Origin: Phycomyces blakesleeanus NRRL 1555(-)
Lineage: Eukaryota; Mucoromycota; Mucoromycetes; Mucorales; Phycomycetaceae
Assembly (NCBI RefSeq): GCF_001638985.1
Contig: NW_017265138.1
Coordinates: forward strand, 2,347,993 to 2,411,992
DNA: 64,000 nucleotides
Direction of reading: 5' to 3'
Part shown: positions 1-9,039 of the stretch, piece by piece
Layout of the letters: every line of letters starts with the position of its first letter
Numbering within the stretch: position 1 is the first letter of the stretch
Made by a program: the position numbers and the translations under genes
Notes under the pieces: model-generated
What the model was told of the DNA's origin: nothing
The model's input: only the letters and a program-made list of their open reading frames with translations
Databases searched by the model: none

Positions 1-205
1 CACTACGCGCTTATACGTTTTGATAACCAAAGGTATTTGAACAAAGTGGCCAAATCAGATTATATTTTTGACCATTTTTTTTTGTTATCGACAGGACTTC
101 CTTACACATGATATACTAACTTATATAAAGGAAAGAGTCTAGTACAGTAGCCCACAGTAAAAGCAATGATGGTAACAATAAGAGTAATAAATCAAAAGAA
201 ACTGA

Positions 206-240
<35 letters not shown>

Positions 241-1416
241 TTACAAGAGGGTCTCATAAGGGATTGCAGTGATGGTCTGGGGAACGTTCTTGACAGTAGA
301 GACGTAACGGGCAGTACGGGGCTGGATTGGAGCTCTCTTCATGCTGACGATGACTATTTAAGCAGAACAAAAAGAAAAATCAATATATTTTTAAAAAGAA
401 ATAAAATAAACTATATTGTAATGGTTGACTTACCACCAGCATCCTTAGCAGCCTGCTTCTTCTGGGCGTTGTCCTTGACGCGGTCCAAGAACTCCTGACG
501 GCACTTGGAGTGCTTGATGTGCTCAACACGGATGTTGACACGCTTCTCGATGTAGCGGTTGCCGACACGCTTGTTGATGATGACACCGACAGCAGACTTG
601 GTGACATTGTAGACGACACCAGTGCGACCGTGGTAGAACTTGTGAGGCATGCCCTTCTGTACAGCGGCGTTGGCCTTGATGTCAACGATGTCACCGGTCT
701 TGTAGATGGTCAAGTAAGTCGACAAGGGGATAGCACCATGGTCGCGGAACTTGCGCGAGAACATGTGACGGGTGCGAGCACGGACTACATATTTATAGAC
801 ACATTTATACATTTATACATGTATGGATTTATTTATTCGATTTTATACAACAACAACAAAAAGCGTATAAATGTATACATGTATTTATACATATTGGTAT
901 TTCTCACTTCTTCTTATTATTATACATGCTTTTTTTTATCTTCTTTTCAACAAAGAGAATATTACATATATATATATATATATAATATGCAGATTCACAG
1001 ATGTGTATGTATGTGCGTATATTGTATGTAATTATACTCTCTTTCTTTCTTAATAACCAATTTTTAAGTCATCTTAACAAATACCCTCCAAAAAAAATGA
1101 ATATTATGATTTCTTTTTTTTGTACAAATTCAATGCAATTGAATTGAATTGAATTGAAATATGAGCATATACAAATAGACAAGTGATATATATATATGCG
1201 CATATAATTGAATTGAATTGAATTGAATTTGTACAAAAAAAAGAAGTCATAATATTCATTTTTTTTGGTCTATTCGTATTGGTATTGGTATCTGTGTCGG
1301 GTGTGGCGTGTTTTTTATATGTTCAAATTTTGTTGTATTTCTTTTCTTTTTTTTTCGTATCAAGGAAGTATAAATGATGATTTGATTTCCAACTTACGAC
1401 CGAAAGAGTGAGGCAT
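241..1416 (-). CDS. RPL21: 60S ribosomal protein L21 (eL21)
   Basis: Structural protein of the large cytosolic ribosomal subunit. Exons in transcript order: 1398-1416, 434-784, 241-353; all junctions are GT-AG and phases close to give 160 aa, the usual eL21 length. The diagnostic eL21 core is plain: [14 protein letters not shown], then [33 protein letters not shown] and [15 protein letters not shown], with a C-terminal [12 protein letters not shown] and IPYETLL. The start is the ATG at 1416, encoding MPHSFG before the first intron. Intron 1 (785-1397, about 610 bp) is unusually long for this window and holds a large foldback repeat. A TTGTAG two bases before the ATG looks like a further acceptor, so a 5'-UTR intron is possible. 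Identity is seen from direct family resemblance; exon limits are inference. Confidence 0.96.
1088..1268. repeat. Long foldback (inverted repeat) inside RPL21 intron 1
   Basis: Arms at about 1088-1134 and 1222-1268 are inverse complements with one mismatch over roughly 47 bases, beginning CCAAAAAAAATGAATATTAT. The arms then run into (AATTG)n tracts on both sides of a spacer rich in AT dinucleotides. The structure could fold as a stem of about 50 bp in DNA or pre-mRNA. It resembles a foldback or MITE-like insertion, but I see no convincing target-site duplication and no coding capacity. Confidence 0.85.
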
Positions 1417-2852
1417 TTCTACAACAGGTAAATTTTAAATACATAGAAATAATTTCAATGCAAGAACAAGAATAAGAATAAGAATAAGATTAGGATCAGT
1501 ACAAATTATTTCAATAAAATAAATAAAAAATTCACTGTGAAAGTAAAATTAAGATTTGATCTGATTTGATATGATTTGATTTGATCTTATTTGCTTTGAT
1601 TTGCTTATATAGAGTTGCTTTTTTTTTTAAATTATTTTACAATTAGATATTAGATTTATTTTTATAAATAGTTTTTAATATAAAAATAAAAGCGAAACTT
1701 CTACACAAAGACATACTGTAAAGATCCTAGCAAGTGAAAGGGGAAGGGGAAAGAGAAGGAACAAAAGCTAAAAGGCCAAGTCGGTTGAAGAAAATATTGA
1801 GCAAGAAAAATATAAATAAATAAATAAAAATCTATAGAATAATAGAATGTAAATATAGATATATATATATAAAATAGATGTAATGAAACCTATTGGCTAA
1901 TATACTCGTGATGTCATCAACATGCACTTCTTTTTTTTCCTATTTTTGTATGTATGTATGTATTGATTTTTTGTGGTAAATGACTGATAGACTATAGGCA
2001 AAATGATGGCCTCTAAAAAACATTTATGTTCATACTCATGAATTCAATATATAAAGATATATAAAAGTATGGATAAAGAAAAATCATCCGAAACCTATCT
2101 ATATATAAGCTCTTTCTTCTTCTCTTCCTTCCAAAAAAAAAAAAGAAGAAGAAAGGGAGAAAGAGTCCGCTCAACTGGATTAGACCAAGACCAAGACCAA
2201 GACCAAGACTAAGGCTGAGACTAAGACTATAGTAAGTTCAAAAGGAAGAAAAGAAAAAAAAAAGAAAAATTGGTAAGCTAGTCTAATCTAGTCTAGTCTA
2301 TATCTTATATATAAATGATATCAAAATGGTACTACTGAAAAAAAAAAGAATAAAAGAAAGAGGAAGTACTGACGTGTAGTCTTTTTCACTTTTTCCAATA
2401 GATCTATCGTGCTTATTTTTCTTTTCGATTGATTGCTTGCTTGATCTTGGTACAGCCATTTAATGATTAATAATAAATAAATGGTTACAATAGAATATTT
2501 TGTGTTTTATAAATATCTTCAGAGAACTTCTTTATTATATTCTATTTTGACACAAAGTAGTCTGAAATTAGCGTGTGTTTCTTTATGTTCGTTGTCCGCC
2601 TTGTATAAGACAGATTGGATAGAGAACAAAAAACTAAAATAAAAAAAAGATGGTTGTAGTGGCTTGGAGTTGATAATATAGAATTGTGGCATAAGAAAGA
2701 ATAGTAGAACATGCATACAAACAGGTTAATAAAGATTTTTGTGTTTATCTATAAGATATATATGTATTGTCCTCAAAGAAGAAGAAGAAGAAGAAGAAGA
2801 AAAGGGCATTGTTGTTATATTATTTTATACAAGTAATAAAGACAGATAGAGT

Positions 2853-2885
<33 letters not shown>

Positions 2886-2988
2886 GGTATATTCATTTAT
2901 TTTATAATTATAATTTAGTATCTTGTCTTGGCCCAGATGTTTCTAGAAATAAAAGTCAAAGTCAAAATCAAAATCAAAACCAAGGATA
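1417..2988. other. Intergenic: RPL21 upstream region and 3' flank of the RING/TRAF gene
   Basis: No coding region was recognised. It holds the presumed RPL21 promoter and several simple repeats: a GAA-type tract near 2777-2802, a GATA tetranucleotide tract near 2852-2885, and AAGACC repeats near 2185-2210. No clear TATA or ribosomal-protein promoter motif could be assigned by eye. Confidence 0.6.
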
Positions 2989-4639
2989 TTATAGCTTACC
3001 TAACCACTGGCGCATTCGTTGTAGGGCAGGTAATGCTCCAGGTGTGCTATTGGTGCCTGCAACTGTAGTACTACTGCTTGTATTTGCGCTGGCGTTTGTG
3101 TTCGCAACCGTACTGGACGCATTAGCCATCATCGACTCTCTTCTTTCCATCATTACATAGTGCATCTGCATCCTTATTCCATGACACACGGCCCTCAGAC
3201 TCTGCATCTCTTCCTGGAGTCTAAAGGTCTCTGTCATCAGCGCCATGTTCTGCTTGAGTTCCAGAGAAATCAGATTTGCATTAAGAGTCTCGAGCTCTGT
3301 TTCCAGTCGTTCGGAGTCTGCCAGCAGGATTGGTCGGATTGGATTTTGCAAAGTCGATGAAGATGTGGGCACGGCAGAAGAAGACGAGGACGACGAGCTA
3401 GAGTTTGGTAAACCGTTTTGTAGATACGAATATGGAGAAGACGAGATGGAAGAGATGGAAGTCGAGGTAGTTGAGGTAGTCGAGTTGTTAGCCACAGTTG
3501 GAGTCGTGGTGTCTGTGGTGGCTGTATGGGTGTATGTGTTATCGGTAGCTAAGGTTGAGATCTGGGACGGGAAATGGGATGGAAAGAATAGCGAGAGTTG
3601 GTCAACTGTGAGCTGGACATGTTCCCGAAGATAGTCTTGTTGGTTTCTTAACCGCTGGTTCTCTTGTTGGAGTTGGTCCAGATCATGTCGTAGGGATCGT
3701 TCGGTATGCTGCTGTTTGAACAAGAAATGTTTGATAGCTTCATAGGCGCATGTTTGAGCGTGGTCGTCTTGTTCATGTCGTTTTCCTGCCCAAGTACATC
3801 CGAACTGAGTGTGAGTACAAGTAGCTGGGTGTAATGGACATGTGTTGATATGTTTTGTGTATTCTGAGCGAGTATGAGAAGTTGAGCAATGTGAACATTG
3901 GATCAATTCTGCCGGGCAAACATCATGATGTTCCTATATAAATATATAAGTTATATATATATATATATATAACAATAATAATTATATGCTTACTTGTAAT
4001 TGGATTGCTCGTAGCATCTTTTTACACATCAAACATTCTATGGTACGATACTGGCATGTTGCGGTATGGCAATCCAAATCTTTCTTGTAAAAGAGTTCTT
4101 TGCATTCTTCCATTTGACAGGCAGTTGAGCTATAGAGACAGTCGTGGTCTAGATGATTCTGTATGAACTGACGCTGGCCTTCAAAGTCGCAGCCTGCTTC
4201 TAGACGAGGGCATTGGACGATGAGTTCGTTGACCATGTTGGTGATTATCTTGACGGCCGGAATGAGGTTTGATATTTCTAGAGGTGCTCTATCGATTGGA
4301 CAATGTGGAGAGGTTTCGATTGCTTGATAGATGCATGATTGACAGAATGTATGACTTTATTTTTATTTTTTTGCATTGTTTTTATTAATAATAATAATAG
4401 TATAAGAAGAAGAGGAAGAATAGAGACAAAGGACGATAAAGAAGGAAAAGAAAAGAATGGCAGGTTATGAAAAAAGAGCAATAATAATATATAGATGTAT
4501 ATATAGAAGATAATTGTGCACCTTACCCACAAGGTGAGATTACTGGATCAATAAATGGGGTTTGGCACACACAGCAGATGAGGTTTGGGTTTGGTTCAGA
4601 GTAATTGAGAGAACGCAAGTCGACATTAGATTCCTGCAT
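2989..4639 (-). CDS. RING and TRAF-type zinc finger protein, coiled coil, no MATH domain
   Basis: Exons in transcript order: 4527-4639, 3994-4354, 2989-3933 (472 aa). Residues about 22-57 form a RING finger with C22xxC25, C37-G-H39-TF-C42xxC45 and a CPID end, as in TRAF RINGs. Two or three TRAF-type zinc fingers follow (C-P-x(5)-C-x(11-12)-H-x(4)-C spacing, for example QCPRLEAGC, TCPLHP and TQFGCTWAG), about residues 75-195. Next comes a coiled coil (LRHDLDQLQQENQRLRNQQ) and then a long Ser/Thr-rich low-complexity tail with poly-Ser runs and a second helical segment. Animal TRAFs end in a MATH domain; none is visible. By family knowledge it should be an E3 ubiquitin ligase or adaptor; substrate and pathway are unknown. 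The last codons overlap a possible GTAAGC donor, so the exact C-terminus is uncertain. Confidence 0.85.
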
Positions 4640-5346
4640 TGTATACGATTATACAAATATTATATTTGAATATTTATTTTATTTTATTTTAATTTTAATT
4701 TTAATTTTATTATTAATTTAAAGAATGTGAGCTATATTTTGCCAAGTAAAAAAAAAAAAAGAAAAAAAAAAAGAGAATAATAAAATTCAACAAATTGAGT
4801 GAGTGAATGAATGATTGTATTTGTGCGTGTGTATATAGATAACGCACTTAATAATAGTGATTATTATTTTTATTAGTGCATATAGTAAAATAATAAAAGT
4901 GCTTTTTTATATATATATATAATACCCGCGTGTATGTATCTTAATTATATAATAGAAAATAATAATAAGAGACCCATAATTTCTTTTTGTTCTTGAAGAA
5001 AGAGAGAGAGAGACAGAGAAATATTTGTTTCTCCGCCATATTTTTTTTTCCTTCATTAGTGACTGGCATGTGATGAGACACAGAGCATCACTCACGTCAC
5101 TCAAGTGAGTGGTAGGGTCTGATTGGTCTATTTATTATTCGGACAGAGTATAGTGAAGAGAAAAAAAAATTTCATAGTAAGTGGGCCTGCTAATAGACGC
5201 CATAAGAAGGGCGGCCGAGTTTTGAGCATCACTCTTATTACTTTTTCTCTTTTTTCCCCTTAGTAACCGACTTAAGAAACCTCGCCGGTTTTCTTTCTCT
5301 TGTTTCGCTCTTCAGTTCTTATTCACCTCCTCTACAACTTTTCATA
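4640..5346. promoter_or_regulatory. Divergent intergenic region between the RING/TRAF and YABBY-like genes
   Basis: About 700 bp separate the two start codons. No ORF of interest is present. The stretch 5270-5346 is pyrimidine-rich (TTCTTTCTCTTG, TTCACCTCCTC) and leads into the ATG at 5347, consistent with a 5' UTR of a highly expressed gene. Long A and AT tracts fill the rest. Confidence 0.5.
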
Positions 5347-6520
5347 ATGGCCAAGGAAAAAACCACCAAGAAGACCGTCAGTAAGTTGACCAAACAACAT
5401 ACCACCTATATGCTCTATATGTTCTATATGATCCTATATGATTCCTATATGCCCTATATGCCCTATATGATTCTATACACCCATACACCCATACACCCAT
5501 ACACGCAAGACATTGTATACTATAATATATATATATATATATAAAATTATTGCTATTGGACGTCACTTTAACTCTGTAGTACTATCAACTAACCACTATC
5601 TTTATCTTTATCTTTAACTTCTTAGCCAAGAAGCTCTCTCCTTACAACAAGTTCATGAAGGTAAGATATCTTTTTTTTGTTTTTTGTTTTTGTTGATAAA
5701 TACATGTTTTGTTCAACAACAACAAAAAAAAAAGAGAAAAAGATACAATCTTTTAAAGAAGTATAGACATGCTTATTAATACTCTTTTATTATCTCTAGA
5801 CTGAACTTGCCAAAGTAAAGGAAGCCCAGCCCGGTATTGCCCACAAGGAGGTAACGTTATTGACCATTCTTATTATTATTTTTTCATTTTCATTATGATT
5901 ATGATTATTTTCATTATTATGATTATTATTATTTCCGTCTTCCGACGCGCCTTTTTTTTTCTATTTTTTTTTTTTTGGTGTTTGACTACACACGTACATA
6001 CCATATACACAAAACACATACACGCACTCAAAACAAATACACTCAAAACATACCCGCACCCCATACCCACGCCCAACCCACTCCTACATATATATACACA
6101 CAATCTATATCTATATATATATATATATATAGTGTGTTATGTGTTATGTGTTATATGTGTGTTATATGTGTAGATCATCCGATTATTATGTGTATATATA
6201 TAGTTTAATATGTGATTTTGTGTGTTTATATACTAAAACAAATTTCTCTTATAATTTTTTTTTCGCGATTTTTTTTTTCAATCCCTCTCTCCGTTGCGTG
6301 TACGTGTATTTATTTAATTATCTGTTTGCGTGTGCGTTTCCAGGCTTTCAAGCAGGCTGTAAGTATAAAAAATATATATATAAAATTTGGGAGTGGCTGA
6401 GAATTAACTAAGAAATGTTATACTTTTTTTATTCTTTTTTTTTGATTTTTTTAGGCTCAAAACTGGAGCAAGTCCTCCGACAACCCCAAGAACAAGGAGG
6501 CTGCACCTGCTGAGAAATAA
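5347..6520 (+). CDS. Small YABBY/HMG-box-like protein
   Basis: A 66-aa protein spread over five exons: 5347-5380, 5626-5660, 5800-5850, 6344-6358 and 6455-6520. The core reads KKLSPYNKFMKTELAKVKE, then PGIAHKEAFKQAAQNWS, matching the C-terminal HMG-like half of the plant YABBY domain (SAYNRFIKEEIxRIK, then PxIxHREAFSxAAKNW) that also occurs in short fungal proteins. The N-terminus and C-terminus are Lys-rich. No zinc-finger half is present. By family knowledge such proteins are likely chromatin or DNA binding, but the fungal members are essentially uncharacterised. Exon 4 is a 15-nt microexon (AFKQA); introns total more than 900 bp, far more than the coding sequence. Phases all close and the ATG is the first in frame. 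Confidence 0.8.
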
Positions 6521-6596
6521 ATTATATAATATTATTATTTTTTTTTTACACCAAAAAAAAATATCAAAAAATAACAATGATTTAGCTTTATATATA

Positions 6597-6632
<36 letters not shown>

Positions 6633-6810
6633 CTTTTTAGTCTTTTTTGCCCATCTTATTCTTCTCTCTATTTTACTGTCTGTCTGTCTGTTCATTGGCC
6701 TGTCTTATATATATATATATATATATATATACATACACGTAAAAGATACTTATTTAATTTATTTATTTATTAATTAATTAATTAATTAATTAAATATTTA
6801 AATATTAAAT

Positions 6811-7184
6811 TTATGTAAATGCTGGTCTATTGGTTTGAACATCATCTTTAGGTTCAATTGAATCCTTTTGTTGCTGCTGCTGCTGGTCGGTATTCCATTG
6901 ACTATTAGAATACATTGCTGTCTTGAAAAACGTGTACACCAGTGACATCTTTGTCTCTGTCCGTCGTAACTGATCAATCAACTGAACGACATTTCTCTCA
7001 TTTGCATCGGCTACAATCTCATTCAACTTCATATATAATTTTTTTTTTTCATTTCATTTCATTTGGTGGATATTGTTTCATTATTGATTTTATTTTTATC
7101 AAAATTTATCTCAAAACAAACCTTTGCAATATTATCAACTAGTAATTGTATTTCACTAACAATTGCATCTTCCAATGTTCTCAT
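6811..7184 (-). CDS. DAD3: DASH (Dam1) complex subunit DAD3
   Basis: Exons 7122-7184 and 6811-7026 give 92 aa; budding yeast Dad3 is of similar size. The diagnostic C-terminal block QLIDQLRRTETKMSLVYTFF followed by KTAMYS aligns with the yeast Dad3 block [22 protein letters not shown] (family resemblance from memory). The tail is Gln-rich (QQQQQQKD). DASH is the outer-kinetochore ring complex that couples chromosomes to microtubules. The single intron has a GTTTGT donor, also used in the DCTN6 gene of this window. The start is the only upstream in-frame ATG. It is divergently arranged with PTRHD1; an inverted-repeat element begins 68 bp upstream of the ATG. Confidence 0.82.
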
Positions 7185-7251
7185 GATGTCTTTCTCAAAA
7201 AATGAATTGATTGAAATGAGTTTATTAAAAACAAAAAACAAAAAAAAAAAA

Positions 7252-7363
7252 GTCAGTTTTCCAAAAATAAATGACGCTATGAAAAAAATGATTGGCCATT
7301 TGTTATTTGAATTATTGTCGGTAGATATAACCAATTACGACCTTTCTAAATAAACTTCTTATT
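7252..7363 (+). repeat. Left terminal inverted repeat
   Basis: 112 bp, inverse complement of 8786-8897 with three mismatches. The outer end is GTCAG next to an A-run; the inner end is CTTCTTATT. Confidence 0.9.
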
Positions 7364-8005
7364 ATGTGCTTAAACACTGGAAAAAATTGTGTTCGTTAAT
7401 GGGCGAGAAGATATTGTTGACAAAAATGATGAAGTGATGGACTGGGGAATAAGACCTCGATTCCCACAACACCGAGCAACTTTACTCAATATTCTGGTAG
7501 CCAACCACCATATCGTGACATGAATGACCCAGAACTTGTTATATGGGGGTAATCTACCTACATTGTATTTTCAATTAGATCACTCAAGATTGAAGAATTG
7601 ATAAAGGGAGCAATTACTACCTTTCAAAGAAACAAAAAAAAAGTATCATTAAGGACCCACCCAGATTAACTGAAGTCAGTACCACTAACAGAGCAACATG
7701 GCAGGTGTGAGAGGATTCCTTCGTCATTACGTTGACCCTTCTATAATCAGATATCAAAGGGAAACCTTATTGACAGCCCGGAAGGACAGCCTGGTGTCTT
7801 TCTCTAAGCCTTCAGGGTAAAGTGGTGTGTCTTGAAAAAAACATGACATATTCATTGTGTGCATTAGCTTTACTACTTTGAGTTTATGCATCTCTTCTCA
7901 GGCCCCTAACTCTCATTACTTTAAGAGCCACAGTATGAGTTGTTATCATTAGAGTGTGATGCAGACTTGTTGGATAGTTTACTATTTATTAGCCTTACGC
8001 GTATC

Positions 8006-8357
8006 ATGTCTTTCTCTTTCTTTCACCAACTTATATTTCCAGAGTCTGACAGCACAAACTGGTAAGTAATTATCATCCACTTTTTTTTGCAAAGCACAAA
8101 AGACAATATTTATGAATATTTTGTACCCTAACTGGTATTAATTATTATAATAAGAATGGATCTTTAGGGACCAGATAGAGTTATACCATAAAGAGCGCAT
8201 AATTACTTGGTTCGAAATATGCCACACTTACAAAGATACTATGAATAATTTGATGAGAAAGTTCAAAACAGTATACAAGGACTCTACAAAAGCAATTTAC
8301 AAGTCTAAAACAATTCCAGACTTGAGGTCCTTATTTACTCAATCCGAATTACAATAG
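8006..8357 (+). CDS. Unrecognised 81-aa protein within the inverted-repeat element
   Basis: Exons 8006-8061 and 8168-8357; the donor is TG|GTAAGT, the acceptor TTTAG, and the phase closes. The product begins MSFSFFHQLIFPESDSTNW and continues as a charged, aromatic-rich helical sequence containing DQIELYHKERIITWFEICHT and MRKFKTVYKD, ending FTQSELQ. The spacing of Trp, aromatic and basic residues faintly recalls Myb/SANT-like DNA-binding proteins that accompany some transposases, but this is only an impression. No known family is claimed. The stop lies 6 bp before the ATG of the next frame, so the two could share a transcript or be remnants of one gene. Confidence 0.5.
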
Positions 8358-8363
8358 TATTAA

Positions 8364-8779
8364 ATGAATCAATTAACACCACAAGAAAAAAAAAGTCTCG
8401 TAGTCAGATTGAAATTGCCGCCGCAGGTATAGTATTAGCAAAACTATTTACAAAAAGATATACTGATTAAGAACACCTTTAATAATGTAGACTGCACCTG
8501 CTGGCTCTACAACTGCTTCGTCCTCATCTCCTGATCGTGATCTTAATGATACATCTTCAATCTCACCTTCTTTATCTGCTCCAAGAACAACTAAAGCAAA
8601 ATTGAACGAATACATTGAGATGTGCAAAGACAAAGCAAATAAACATAGATTTAACTTGCAAACTAAAATTCATCAAGTACTAACAAGTAAGGTTATTATC
8701 CTCCTGAAAAAAAAAAGATCAATTCTGTTCAGAACTTGTCAAATATATTGATGCTGAATCCCTCCTCGACAATATTTAA
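8364..8779 (+). CDS. Unrecognised 106-aa protein within the inverted-repeat element
   Basis: Exons 8364-8426, 8491-8686 and 8718-8779; donors GTATAG and GTAAGG, acceptors TGTAG and AAAAG; the phase closes to a stop 6 bp before the right TIR. The N-terminus is MNQLTPQEKKSLVVRLKLPP, then a Ser/Thr/Pro-rich linker (about residues 22-52), then a helical C-terminal half (KLNEYIEMCKDKANKHRFNL and IHQVLTNQFCSELVKYIDAE) that could form a coiled coil or dimerisation domain. No homologue is recognised. The uninterrupted frame across three short exons in very AT-rich DNA argues that it has been under selection at least recently. Confidence 0.5.
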
Positions 8780-8785
8780 GTACAA

Positions 8786-8897
8786 AATAAGAAGTTTATT
8801 TAGAAAGATCGCAATTGGTTATATCTACCAACAATAATTCAAATAACAAATGGCCAATCATTTTTTTCATAGCGTCATTTATTTTTGGAAAACTGAC
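8786..8897 (-). repeat. Right terminal inverted repeat
   Basis: 112 bp, inverse complement of 7252-7363 with three mismatches. The outer end CTGAC is followed by AAAACTTAC. The PTRHD1 start codon lies 143 bp further on. Confidence 0.9.
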
Positions 8898-9039
8898 AAA
8901 ACTTACTAGCTGCACTGTATGCTTATTATGTGTATATCTTATTAACACGTGTGACTTGTTTTTATGTTCTTATTATTTTCATCATCATCATCATCATCAT
9001 CAACATCATTACTCTTGTCATCTAGTTATAGATTGCTTA

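Larger units (their letters stand above)
7252..8897 (+). mobile_element. 1.65-kb element with 112-bp terminal inverted repeats
   Basis: The ends (7252-7363 and 8786-8897) are inverted copies differing at only three positions out of 112, starting GTCAGTTTTCCAAAAATAAA. The short gap between outer termini and flanks is A-rich on both sides (AAAA next to each end), so a target duplication, if any, may be a 4-bp A run and is not provable. The interior carries plus-strand reading frames: two well-supported spliced ones (8006-8357 and 8364-8779) and two shorter open segments (7437-7523, 28 aa; 7698-7820, 40 aa). No DDE transposase signature is recognised. This suggests a non-autonomous DNA transposon, possibly carrying a captured or accessory gene pair. 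Long TIRs recall Mutator-like elements, but no 9-bp duplication is seen. It sits inside the shared upstream region of DAD3 and PTRHD1. Confidence 0.75.

Noticed and set aside
2852..2885. Regularly spaced GATA units considered as a CRISPR-like array or GATA-factor site cluster
   Set aside because: It is a simple tetranucleotide microsatellite without unique spacers; no CRISPR array exists in this eukaryotic sequence.
3245..3634. Glu/Val-rich frame antisense to the RING/TRAF gene
   Set aside because: It is the complement of the poly-Ser/Thr low-complexity tail of the real gene.
7185..7334. Open frame running from the left TIR into DAD3 as an N-terminal extension
   Set aside because: The frame is open for 50 codons but contains no ATG before 7184; the apparent start is a TTG just after a stop. 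DAD3 length fits the family without it.
8815..9039. Open frame running from the right TIR into PTRHD1 (75 codons, including a His run)
   Set aside because: It would need a TTG start, and the extension is TIR and low-complexity sequence. The mirror-image openness of both flanking genes simply reflects that the two TIR arms encode the same stop-free peptide.
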